Source of the DNA: DAOUJI01 sp965219565
GTDB lineage: Bacteria; Chloroflexota; Dehalococcoidia; Lucifugimonadales; JAGWBF01
Reading direction: 5' to 3'
Length of the DNA stretch: 64,000 nt
NCBI GenBank assembly: GCA_965219565.1
Contig: OZ244780.1
Span: forward strand, 2,604,001 to 2,668,000
The notes below the pieces were generated by a model. It worked only from the letters and a program-made list of their open reading frames with translations, did not search any database and was not told the origin of the DNA. Both the position numbers and the translations under genes were made by a program. Positions 56,134-64,000 of this stretch are shown here, one piece after another. Position 1 is the stretch's first letter. Every line of letters starts with the position of its first letter.

Positions 56134-56687
56134 GTGCCCAACGTCATCTCGAAGATGGTTCCGTCAAGTGGACGAACGGACACGGCAGACCTCACGGTAA
56201 CCCTGTCCAACGTAAACGAGACGCCTAGTGCCGACGCCGGGGACGATCAGGAGAACGTTGTCCAGGGCACGACGGTGACTTTGGGCGGAACGGCGACGGA
56301 TCCGGACGCTGGGGAGAGTACTTACCTATGCGTGGACACGATGGTTGGGGACACCGTCGCGCTGTCTGATGCCGCTGTTAGATCGCCGACGTTCACCGCT
56401 TCATCAGGACAGACGGCAGGCACAACGCTGACCTTTACCTTCACTGTGACCGACACGGAGTCTCCCGCCGATAGTCCTTCGTCGTCGGTCACAGTGAAGC
56501 CTCCCGCACCGGTGGAACCTGAGGTCGAGGTGGTGGCGCTAACGACCAGCACCCCAGCTCACACGGCGGGAGCGGCATCTTCACCTTTGAGCTGCGGTTT
56601 AGCGAGGAGCCCGACGACGACTTCAGCTACAAGACCATGGGCGGTCGGGTTGGAAGGCAGTTGACTAGGAAGGTAGGTCAAGGGTAG
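56134..56687 (+). pseudogene. Adhesin C-terminal remnant (PKD/Ig-like), frameshifted
   Basis: The frame encodes DLTVTLSNVNETPSADAGDD, ENVVQGTTVTLGGTATDPDA, and a second beta segment (LTFTFTVTDTESPADSPSS), a PKD/Ig-like domain of secreted proteins. After a Pro/Val linker the frame shifts, and another frame carries GGSGIFTFELRFSEEPDDDF, SYKTM, matching the C-terminal domain of the FN3 giant (STVFTFELHFSEEFNLSY). No signal peptide or intact start is present. It shows that surface-protein debris lies inside the defence-like island. Confidence 0.7.
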
Positions 56688-57780
56688 GCGTGCAGTTCGG
56701 TCCCTCGCATGCGGACGCTGCTCATGTTCCTTCCGAATTTCCAGAGTCTTGAGGCTTCTGCCATGCAAGCACCAACGCCCTTTTGCCTCTGGAAACCCTA
56801 TCGATAATCGTTCTAAGGGCTTCGGTTTGGGTACGGTGGGTGCCGACATAACCTGAGGAAATCAAGCTAATCATGTCGGCTTGGCGCAAGTATGTTCCAT
56901 CCAAGGCATCGTAACTCACGCGAACGGCTCCCCTTGGTCCTCGGGCTTCAGGGGATTCCAGAAATTGCTTTAGATGATCCAGTGAGACCAGAAAAGACGT
57001 AGGCGAGCTACCTAAGAGTCTTCGCTTGACAAATTTGAAGAAGAATGGGCTGCTGTTCAGGCGATAGTCCATCATCGCTCCTTGAGAAGGCCGGAGCTTC
57101 ATTCGCTTGACTTCCTTTTGGAATTGGCTGTCTGGTCTAAAAAGCCAGTCGCTGAACCCGTCTCTTTGCCTCTCTTCTTCCAGCATTTTGTACTGAACCA
57201 TGACGATGTTGCCCTTGGTCTCGTTGATATAGATCAGGTCTACCCCAAGCATCTCTTCTAGGGGAAGCCTGTTGGCCGTGTAGATTATCAGCCGTTCGGC
57301 ACCTCTTTCAAAAATAGTCCTTCCTGTGACGTCGGATGCAATGGCATCAAACCCCGGCAGTTGGGACGTGTCCGCCCTAACAACGTTATCTTCATAGAGA
57401 TAAGTGCCAACCATACCGAGACCCGATGCCGCACCGCTCTTCAAAACCACTTCATTTGGTATCCCGTTCTGCATGCCGAAGGTAGCCATGGCCAAGTGGA
57501 TTGCGTCTTCCTGTGCCCAAGTATTGTTGGGCGGGCGTCTTAACCCAGGCAACAAGGCCATCGCAGTATTTAGCGCAGCATGGTTGTCAGGGTTTCGCGT
57601 CAACGACTCAACAATATGGGAGCTGATCTTCGGTAAAAGGATCGAGAAGTCATCATCGGTAGGGATTCGGTCTCGGAGGTGATGCTTAATTCGCGCATCA
57701 GTGACTTCTCTCTCTATCTCCTGAAGCGAGGATGGAACAATGGGTCGAAGCTTCTTGAGGGTCAAATGAGGTGGACCCGG

Positions 57781-58725
57781 TTATTTAGACAGAATCAGGG
57801 CAGAGTTAAGTGAGAATCCCGCCGCTCCTGCCAGTCGTTCTGCTCCAGTACCGGGTGAAGACCTCCTTCCACTATACTCCTCCTCCCCGACTCCCTGCTC
57901 TCCTTGGAACACCTCGGCCGGCGTCCGGTAGCCCAAGGCCTGATGGGGCCTTAGATGGTTGTAGAACCGGAAGTAGTCCTCCAGTTCCCCGCGGGCTTCG
58001 TGGCAGTCAGCGTAAGCCTTCAGGTGCACCTCTTCGTACTTCACCGTCCGCCACAGCCGCTCCACGAAGATGTTGTCGGAGTACCGCCCCTTCCCGTCCA
58101 TGCTGATCTTCACCCTGTGCTCCTGGAGGACCTGGGTGAACTCCAGGCTGGTGAACTGGCTTCCCTGGTCGGTATTGAACACCTCAGGCTTCCCACGGGT
58201 CAGGGCCTCCTCCAGCGCCTCGGCGCAAAAGCCGGCCTCCAGGGTGTTGGACAGCCTCCAGGCCACCACGTACCGGCTGTGCCAGTCCATGATGGCCACC
58301 AGGTAGAGGAATCCACGGGCCATGGGCAGGTAGGTGATGTCCGCTGCCCACACCTGGTTGGGCCGGGTGATCCTGGCCTTCCTCAACAGGTATGGATAGA
58401 CTTTGGCGCCCGGCGTCGGCCTGCTGGCGCCAGGCTTCCGGTAGATGGCCCTTAGCCCCATGGCGCGCATCAGCCGCTGCACCCGCTTCCGGTTCACCCG
58501 TACCCCACACCTTCCCAGCCAGGCCTTCATCCGCCTCGACCCGTAGAAGGGGGTCTCCAGGTACTGCCGGTCGATCTCGCCCATCAGGAACAGGTCCTCT
58601 TCCGAGGCCATCTTGGGGCGGTAGTATATGCTGGAACGGGTTACCCCCAGCAGGGAGCACTGCCGCACTATCGGCAGTTTCGGGTGTTCCCTGTCCACCA
58701 TCTGCCGCCGGCGTGCCGGGCTCAT
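57781..58725 (-). CDS. IS3-family transposase OrfB (DDE integrase)
   Basis: 314 residues from an ATG that overlaps the OrfA stop (ATGA). HTH_21-like segment FYGSRRMKAWLGRCGVRVNR, then the rve domain with first Asp in WAADITYLPM, second in VFNTDQGSQFTS and Glu in NIFVERLWRTVKYEEV, and the usual YNHLRPHQALGY ending. The open frame extends 153 nt upstream in the -1 frame relative to OrfA, so an OrfAB fusion by -1 frameshifting is also possible; I see no canonical A6G slippery site. Confidence 0.9.
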   Translation of the reverse strand: MSPARRRQMVDREHPKLPIVRQCSLLGVTRSSIYYRPKMASEEDLFLMGEIDRQYLETPFYGSRRMKAWLGRCGVRVNRKRVQRLMRAMGLRAIYRKPGASRPTPGAKVYPYLLRKARITRPNQVWAADITYLPMARGFLYLVAIMDWHSRYVVAWRLSNTLEAGFCAEALEEALTRGKPEVFNTDQGSQFTSLEFTQVLQEHRVKISMDGKGRYSDNIFVERLWRTVKYEEVHLKAYADCHEARGELEDYFRFYNHLRPHQALGYRTPAEVFQGEQGVGEEEYSGRRSSPGTGAERLAGAAGFSLNSALILSK

Positions 58726-59006
58726 GGACCGGACCTCTCCGCCAAGAAATCCCGCTCCACCTTGAGCTGCCCGATCTCCTGGTACAGGCGGGCGACCAGG
58801 GCGGCGTCGTTCTTTGCCTTCTGTTCCCGACCGTTGCCGAAGACGCCGGAGGCGCCCTCCACAAGAGCCTTCTTCCAAGCCTGAATCTGCCCGGGGTGGA
58901 CTTCATACCTGGCTGCGAGCTGGGCCACCGTCTCCTGGCCCTTGACCGCCTCCAGCGCCACCTTGGCCTTGAAAGCCGGGCTGTACTTACTTCGTCCTTT
59001 CGACAT
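58722..59006 (-). CDS. IS3-family transposase OrfA
   Basis: 94 residues: HTH_Tnp_1 domain (YSPAFKAKVALEAVKGQETV, AQLAARYEVHPGQIQAWKKA), then a leucine-zipper-like helix (ALVARLYQEIGQLKVERDFL). AAGGAG lies 6 nt before the ATG. It binds the element ends and pairs with OrfB. Confidence 0.9.
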   Translation of the reverse strand: MSKGRSKYSPAFKAKVALEAVKGQETVAQLAARYEVHPGQIQAWKKALVEGASGVFGNGREQKAKNDAALVARLYQEIGQLKVERDFLAERSGP

Positions 59007-59559
59007 TTCCCACTCCTTCCAGACAGCAACAGCTGCCCTTAGTTTAGGAGCGGGACTCTCACTTGCCTACCTGTCCGAATTCCGGGGTCCACCTCAAAAC
59101 GAGAGTCAAACGTGGTGATGGCGCTCTTCCCAGTCGCTGTGGCCAGATAGCATTTGGTTGCATCGTGGCTTTGGATTTCCAGCATACATAGTGTCGGTAC
59201 TTTGAAACCTTGAAATGTCGAGCGCGGCTTTGCAATTGTAAGGTGCTCAAAGCCCCGCGCACTGTTGTTCAAGGATTCCGAGAAGACCTCACCGAAACGG
59301 CCCAATATTATAGGTTTCTTTTCAACCCATTTGGCGATCTTGGTGAATGCATTCATACGGTTTCCGTTTCGGTGATGATCCTGCAGGGTAGCGAGGATTC
59401 GGGATTCTACGATACATCTTTCCTAGCGCATGCGTGCTTTTTCAGCAATCGTGCTGAACATTGTCACAAGTTGAGCCGCTGGCCCGACCCCTTATGACAA
59501 TCGCCTTGACACGTCGATACACTCTCCCAGCGCCTCTACCCACGCCAGACTGGACAGAA

Positions 59560-61164
59560 TCAGGAACCTTGTTCCCAAGGAACTAGCTTCACAGTTTCAT
59601 CGAACATGCCCGTTCTGCTACGATACACATCGGTATACCCGATTAGCTGTAATATCACCAGTTCCAAATACTCCAAGGTCATCTGAGAGTAGTTCTGGAT
59701 GTCGTAAAATGTCCCACCGCCGGCGTGGGCATCAAAGTGAGATGCACGCTTGTCTCGCCATGCCTTAATGTTTACGATGCCGTACCTTTCGTCATCGGGA
59801 TTTTCTGGCTTGCCTTCTTCGCGCTTGTCATACTCAGGGACTACCATCCAGCTGGTAGCTCCTTCGGGAGGGTCCTGCAATCCTATAATGTCCTTCGGTG
59901 ACCTCCAAGCTTCGTTCTGGAGGGAACCGTAGACGGAGCGCCGCTGAACTGGTGGTATGCGTCTCTTGTGGAGTAAGTCTGAAATGTCGCCGGCGCTAAG
60001 CCGATCCTTTCCCAGATGTTCCTTGACTACAGCCTCAAGCGTGGCGAAAGAGGCGTTAAGGGCGTCGTGAGGAAGGCCCAGGACGGCTGCTCTGAGATAA
60101 CCATCCAGAATTGGGATCGGCGCGCCCAATCCCTGACGAATCGGTAGAGCAGGATCATAGAAGTGGGTAGGAATGCCATTGTTTTTGGAGGATTCATCGT
60201 AATCGTTTTGGAAGTGAGATAGGAATTGACGCGCAAATGTGGGGAAGTCCACCGGCCATCTCTGGGGGAACCAGGAGAACTTACAACATAGCTGCTTGGC
60301 GAGCGGCCTTGGCAACTCCGCGTAAGACCATGCCCCGGTATCGTTGTAGCCTATGATGACATCAACAGTGCGGAATGTGCCGGAGCAGAATCCCAGCAAG
60401 TATTCCCACAGACCCACTATTCGGTGCCCCTCCCTTTGATCAAGTTCCTGTTTGTCTGTTCTTCCAAACGAAAATCGATACTGGTTCTTGTCGATGACGA
60501 ATTGCTCGCTGTCGCGGAAGGAATTCACCCTGTCTATCGAGCTCTCAAGTTCATAGCTGAACCAGTACTCCACTGGTTCGGAGCGATTTTGGATACTGTT
60601 CAGTGTGCCGGTAAAATATGCGCCCGGATACGCTCCGGGTGCGACATTTCGAAGGCATACCGCAGATTCTCTGAGAGAGGGCAGGATCGGTAGGTCATTG
60701 ACTGAAAAGTGCCATTCATGCCCAGGGGAATGTTCATCCGATGCCCACCAGTGATTATCGATAATGTCGACTAGGTAATCGAAAGTTCTGGTGCTACCGT
60801 CGGAAGTAGGCGGATGGCACTCGGGACGACCAGAGTCGTTTAGGAAATAGTCAGGCGCTGAGAGCATCCTGACTCTGAAGTCATAGTGGAAGCCATTCGG
60901 GACCTCGACACGCAACTTCAGCGTCAAGTCCCCTCCAAACCATACAGCACTCCCGGAGTCGGGAAAATACAATCCGTCAGGAACATCGTTAGAATAGAGT
61001 AATCTCGCTTCCAGACGACCATCGGCTGTCTGATACAGAGTGATATGGTCTGCCTTGAAGAAATCGTCGTCGTGCGCGAGGCCACCTTTGATAGGAATCT
61101 CCCGCCGTCGGTGATCCATTCTGAAAGGGAAGACTTCGCCAAAGAGCTTTCTCAATAGGTACAT
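59560..61164 (-). CDS. Unknown protein with HEPN-like C-terminal region
   Basis: 534 residues, no signal peptide. The N-terminal ~230 residues look beta-rich (HITLYQTADGRLEARLLYSN, YDFRVRMLSAPDYFLND). From ~370 onward it is helical: LRAAVLGLPHDALNASFATL, EAVVKEHLG, then WRDKRASHFDAHAG and YLELVILQLIGYTDVYRSR. The R-x(n)-H arrangement followed by YLELxIL-LIGY is what I would expect of HEPN-type ribonuclease domains such as those in ApeA-like defence proteins. This is inference from pattern only. Upstream partner of the IS-split gene. Confidence 0.5.
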   Translation of the reverse strand: MYLLRKLFGEVFPFRMDHRRREIPIKGGLAHDDDFFKADHITLYQTADGRLEARLLYSNDVPDGLYFPDSGSAVWFGGDLTLKLRVEVPNGFHYDFRVRMLSAPDYFLNDSGRPECHPPTSDGSTRTFDYLVDIIDNHWWASDEHSPGHEWHFSVNDLPILPSLRESAVCLRNVAPGAYPGAYFTGTLNSIQNRSEPVEYWFSYELESSIDRVNSFRDSEQFVIDKNQYRFSFGRTDKQELDQREGHRIVGLWEYLLGFCSGTFRTVDVIIGYNDTGAWSYAELPRPLAKQLCCKFSWFPQRWPVDFPTFARQFLSHFQNDYDESSKNNGIPTHFYDPALPIRQGLGAPIPILDGYLRAAVLGLPHDALNASFATLEAVVKEHLGKDRLSAGDISDLLHKRRIPPVQRRSVYGSLQNEAWRSPKDIIGLQDPPEGATSWMVVPEYDKREEGKPENPDDERYGIVNIKAWRDKRASHFDAHAGGGTFYDIQNYSQMTLEYLELVILQLIGYTDVYRSRTGMFDETVKLVPWEQGS

Positions 61165-61475
61165 CTTAATTCTCTCACACGTAAGCGCTTATCCTATCGA
61201 TCGCTGGATTGAGACGTATCCATCGTGTCACTACAGGTGGTCTGGCAAGGTCCTCTAGCCCCGTCTGTTAACTCCTCTCGGTTAGTAGCAATCCCTGCAC
61301 GGACACTCTCTTGCCGGTCTTTCGCTCGTGACGCCCACCGCCGCTGCCTGTCATGTCTTTCCCCATCAGCTTCTGTCTCAGCAGAACAGTCTGTTGGCCT
61401 GTGACCAATCTGGCGCCTCGGCCAAGGGTGTCCGCACCGCGTGTAGGGAGGTAGGGGCGAAGGCAAAGTCGAGGT
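61165..61475. other. Gene-free stretch
   Basis: About 310 bp between the HEPN-like gene start and the HigA stop; no supported gene, probably the promoter region of the HEPN-like gene. Confidence 0.4.
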
Positions 61476-61808
61476 CTATTCCTGCTGGGAGATGCTGGAG
61501 CTGACTGGTTGTGGGTTCTCCACGGACTCAAGGCGCAACCTCAGCCCCAAGGCGCGAGTCACCTTCAGCACTGTTGCCAGGGTGGGGTTGCCGTCTTCAG
61601 ACAGCGCCTCGTAGAGGTTGCCCCGGTTTAGCCCGGTATCGCGGGCGAGGGCGCTCATGTTCTGTGTTCGAGCAATGTGCTTCAGGACGGCGCGAATCAC
61701 AGCCCCGTCCCCAAGGTCCTCATCCGCAGCCGCCATGAGAAGACCTCGAGCATCTTCCTCGGTCTTTACGTAGTCCGCTGGGTCAAACCTTCGATATTCC
61801 TCAGACAT
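61476..61808 (-). CDS. higA: HigA-type antitoxin
   Basis: 110 residues from the ATG at 61808, which shares one base with the toxin stop (TAATG) and has GGAGG upstream. An N-terminal FDPADYVKTEEDARGLLMAA segment and the HTH core IARTQNMSALARDTGLNRGN plus LYEALSEDGNPTLATVLKV match addiction-module antidote proteins of the HigA/'probable addiction module' family. DNA binding at the palindrome 62113-62130 is the expected autoregulation. Confidence 0.88.
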   Translation of the reverse strand: MSEEYRRFDPADYVKTEEDARGLLMAAADEDLGDGAVIRAVLKHIARTQNMSALARDTGLNRGNLYEALSEDGNPTLATVLKVTRALGLRLRLESVENPQPVSSSISQQE

Positions 61809-62104
61809 TAGCTCCTCCATTCCATCGCCATTCTCTTGGCCCGCGCGATGTCTCGCTGTTGGCTATCCTTGTCGCCGCCACAGAGCAGGATGATCAACTC
61901 AGCGCCTCGCGTGATGAAGTAGATCCGGTATCCAGGCCCGTACTGAATCCTCATCTCGGACACGCCTTCGCCAACAGGTCTCACGTCTCCCAGATGTCCG
62001 ACCTCGGCTGCCAGCAGTCTAGCGACGATGCGGTTCACCGCTTGGCGGTCCCGCAGCCTGCTCAACCATCTGTCGAACGTCGCGCTGCGCAGGATCGTGT
62101 ACAT
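61808..62104 (-). CDS. higB: HigB-type (RelE superfamily) toxin
   Basis: 98 residues. FDRWLSRLRDRQAVNRIVAR, LGDVRPVGEGVSEMRIQYGP, GYRIYFITRG and LLCGGDKDSQQRDIARAKRM match phage-derived Gp49/HigB proteins, ribosome-dependent mRNA interferases. The toxin-first gene order is usual for this family. Starts 9 bp from a perfect palindrome. Confidence 0.9.
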   Translation of the reverse strand: MYTILRSATFDRWLSRLRDRQAVNRIVARLLAAEVGHLGDVRPVGEGVSEMRIQYGPGYRIYFITRGAELIILLCGGDKDSQQRDIARAKRMAMEWRS

Positions 62105-62112
62105 GACCCCAT

Positions 62113-62130
62113 TGTACGATATATCGTACA
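62113..62130. promoter_or_regulatory. 18-bp perfect palindrome, probable higBA operator
   Basis: TGTACGATATATCGTACA is self-complementary over its full length and lies 9 bp upstream of the higB start, so a bound repressor would cover the promoter or start region. Binding by HigA is inferred. Confidence 0.7.
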
Positions 62131-62584
62131 GTTTGTGAAGAGGATGGGATTCGATGCACGATGACCGGGCTAGGAGAGATAAACGACGCTTGCCGCCCCG
62201 TCATAATAGGAGGACAGCAGACCTGCATATAGGACAGGGAGACTCGGTAGACTCACAGAGCCCTCAACTACATCTCGGACATGGCGCTGCCTACCGTCAG
62301 ATCAGGTCCAGCATGACGCTCCTGCCGTCCCTCAGTACCGACGCGTCACACTACAGGAATCGACAGCCCTTGGTGCGTTGACAGACTGCCGAGCCACATC
62401 TCGAAGACGGTGGTATCTACCGTATGCGCTGGTGGGCCTAAGCGTACTGTACTGAACCTGTCTCAGAAGTGGTATTTGCAGCTATTGGGAGCGGATAGAG
62501 GTCAGAGGGTTCGCTGAAAGGCCCTGGCCTGAGCAGGTGGCGCAGGCGACGGAGCGATGGGTCAGCTGGTGTCATCACTGCAGG
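62131..62584. other. Region between higBA and transposase; holds R2 right copy
   Basis: No supported gene. Contains the right-hand direct repeat (62341-62446); the remainder may include the insertion-sequence end downstream of the transposase. Confidence 0.45.
62341..62446 (+). repeat. R2 repeat, right copy of the island-flanking direct repeat
   Basis: GCGTCACACTACAGGAATCG, then TGCCGAGCCACATCTCGAAG and ACGGTGGTATCTACCGT closely match 51636-51740 in the same orientation, about 10.7 kb away. Confidence 0.7.
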
Positions 62585-63658
62585 TCAGGAGACGGGACGA
62601 GGCTCAGGGCCATTGAATAGACCGATGAAGGGGCTGGAGCTCCACACCCGACAGAAAGTGCGCAGATTGAAGGCGGTGGCCAACATGATCCACTCGGCCG
62701 CCACGTTGGCGAGGCCACGCAGCAGAAACCTCCGTGCTCCCTGTTGCTCCTTGATGATTCCGAAGACCGGTTCGACCAGTTGTTTTCTCAGCCTGTAAGC
62801 CTCTTTGGCTGCTGAGGTGGACATCCAGGAGCGATGACGGCGCAGCGCTGAGTCATGCGGTCCTATGGCTAAGCTTCGCCCAATCTCTTTTGCTCTGGCA
62901 CAGACTCTGAAAGCCGGACACGCCGGGCAGACGGCGCCGTCTGCCCGGTACAGTCGCAACGGGACTCCGTTCGCATGCTGTATGCGGACGAACTTGAGCG
63001 TCTGTCCCTGCGGACACGTAAAGTTGTCGCTCGGCTCGTTGTAGGTGAATTGGTCCTTGTGATACGGGTCTTTGAGGAACCGTTGTCTTGCCTCTGACAC
63101 CACCGCCTGCTGACCTCGACGGTCGCCCTCTGCCAGGTGACTCGCAGCGAAATATCCGGCGTCGGCCAACGTCATCTGTGCTCTTGTCCCGGTCGTCTCT
63201 TCGGCCTGCTCGACCATCGGCGCCAGCAGGGCGTTGTCATTGGCCGCATCCACAACGTCCACGGTGGTGACCAACATGCCGGTCGCTCCCCCATCCGTCT
63301 CTGTGGGTGAAACCATAGCCTGAACGTTGCAGCCAGCCACGATGCCTTGCCTACCCTTCATCAGCCTGGCGGCTGGGTCGGTCAGGTTGATGCTCTTGTG
63401 ACGCCTCTGACTCTCAAGGTCGGACATCGCCTGCCTCACCTTCTCTCTCAAGACCTCCTTGTCGGCCAACTCCTCCGGCAGATGGATGGCAGAGGCATCC
63501 TCTCCCGCTTCGTTCTGAACCTCAAGGTCGTCTATCGCCTTGTCCAATCGACCCAGCAGCCCTCGCAGTCCCTCGGCATCGTAGCTCCTGTTCAGCGACG
63601 CGTTGGCGACCACCTTAAGGGAGAGCTGACCCCGTCTCAAGCTTTTCGGGTTTTTCAT
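62585..63658 (-). pseudogene. IS1182-like transposase lacking its N-terminus
   Basis: 357 residues matching the C-terminal two thirds of IS1182-type DDE transposases: ASLNRSYDAEGLRGLLGRLD, RHKSINLTDPAARLMKGRQG, MTLADAGYFAA (catalytic Asp region), the Cys cluster CPACPAFRVC and LVEPVFGIIKEQQGARRFLL (Glu). The N-terminal domain normally preceding KVVANAS is missing and is replaced by unrelated sequence near 63,660, so the gene is probably inactive. Its tail matches the fragment at 9200-9379. Confidence 0.75.
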
Positions 63659-63696
63659 GCCTCAGATGCGCCCATTTCGCTGACGGCTTGAACCTC

Positions 63697-63978
63697 TCAC
63701 ATGCACAGGCGCAAGGCCACAAGAAAGCCCACGGCCACCAGCACGAACAGCACGAACAGCACGACGGCGGCCACGCCGAGCTTGACGGCCAACTGCTTTG
63801 TCTCCCGGTGCGCTGTCACCTCTTTGCGGTACGACTCCTCCAGCTTCGCATACGCCTGTCTATCGGCGACTGCGGCGTCCCCGGTCTTGTCCCGTTCCCG
63901 CTTAAGCTCTTCCTCTCGGATGATGGCCCGGCGCGGCAACTCCTCGCCGCTCAGGCGCTCCGGCCCGTGCATCCCCAC
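63697..63978 (-). CDS. Small coiled-coil protein with C-terminal membrane helix
   Basis: At least 93 residues: charged, probably coiled N-terminal part (LSGEELPRRAIIREEELKRE, RDKTGDAAVADRQAYAKLEE) and one membrane helix at the end (VAAVVLFVLFVLVAVGFLVA). The frame stays open to the window edge (GRRVYVG before the ATG), so the real start may lie outside. Family not recognised. Confidence 0.5.
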   Translation of the reverse strand: MGMHGPERLSGEELPRRAIIREEELKRERDKTGDAAVADRQAYAKLEESYRKEVTAHRETKQLAVKLGVAAVVLFVLFVLVAVGFLVALRLCM

Positions 63979-64000
63979 GTAGACCCGGCGGCCCTCCCTG

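Larger units (their letters stand above)
57767..59096 (-). mobile_element. IS3-family insertion sequence, 1330 bp
   Basis: Bounded by imperfect inverted repeats starting TGAGGTGGACCC at both ends; similarity continues through GACAG and AGTGAGA-TCCCGC blocks. A 3-bp AAA duplication flanks it (57764-57766 and 59097-59099). It encodes OrfA and OrfB on the minus strand and looks complete, so it may still be active. Confidence 0.9.
56722..59356 (-). pseudogene. Nuclease-like gene split by an IS3-family element
   Basis: The N-terminal part runs 59356-59097 (MNAFTKIAKWVEKKPIILGR ... ITTFDSR) and the C-terminal part 57766-56722 (LTLKKLRPIVPSSLQEIERE onward). Removing the element and one AAA target duplication joins them in one open frame of exactly 434 codons including the stop. 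The C-terminal part holds GVDLIYINETKGNIVMVQYK, with D-x(n)-QYK spacing like the PD-(D/E)XK core of Mrr-type nucleases (weak, motif-level evidence). The intact product is otherwise unrecognised. It follows the HEPN-like gene (204 bp gap) on the same strand, suggesting a former operon. Confidence 0.7.

Overview
The window is a high-GC bacterial segment dominated by very large secreted repeat proteins. I infer a member of Chloroflexota (SAR202/Dehalococcoidia-like, often marine or sponge-associated). The basis is the combination of RCC1_2 arrays, Calx-beta arrays, 'GTAQVGQTLTADTSGI' Ig-like repeats, a dockerin-like EF-hand pair, Cache lipoproteins and NarL-type signalling; there is no rRNA or housekeeping gene to confirm it. 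Most starts carry Shine-Dalgarno sequences.

Layout. (1) 0.1-1.9 kb: a PIN-toxin/RHH-antitoxin pair with a palindromic operator, then a small membrane protein and a FlgT_C-like beta-barrel protein. (2) 2.2-49.2 kb: an almost wholly minus-strand surface-protein region. It holds an RCC1-repeat protein with about 49 ancestral repeats (36 in the intact ORF, the rest beyond an in-frame TGA and a frameshift), a VWA lipoprotein, an Ig/FN3 protein, a five-cistron set (two LRR proteins, a short coupled ORF, an Ig-like protein, a Cache lipoprotein), a 5654-residue Calx-beta giant, a membrane-embedded winged-helix regulator, a second Cache lipoprotein/Ig-like pair that is a partial duplicate of the first, and a 2039-residue FN3/Ig/SWM protein. 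(3) 49.5-51.5 kb: a plus-strand NarL-type sensor kinase and LuxR-type response regulator, divergent from the FN3 giant. (4) 51.6-62.4 kb: an accessory, defence-like island, visibly more AT-rich, bounded by two copies of a ~100-bp direct repeat. It carries GNAT-PIN(-PUA-like) plus ASCH, FRG-TPR, an adhesin remnant, a gene split by an IS3-family element, a HEPN-like protein and HigB/HigA. (5) 62.6-64 kb: an N-terminally truncated IS1182-like transposase and a small membrane protein.

Two things stand out. First, a conserved intergenic element of ~130-200 bp occurs six times (11.5, 12.9, 19.0, 39.1, 42.6, 49.4 kb), always in the same orientation and usually in front of a secreted-protein gene. 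Three copies are joined to an HTH gene or its truncated relics, giving the surface-protein region a cassette-like look. Second, the 51.6-62.4 kb island has an unusual set of nuclease-like and toxin-like proteins, including a GNAT-PIN fusion translationally coupled to an ASCH protein and a gene whose reading frame is exactly restored if the IS3 element and one 3-bp target duplication are removed.

A plausible working picture is that the kinase/regulator pair, the membrane winged-helix protein and the HTH gene control expression and turnover of a variable set of surface or secreted proteins used for adhesion or host interaction, while the right-hand island is a defence or toxin cargo. That regulatory link is inference only.
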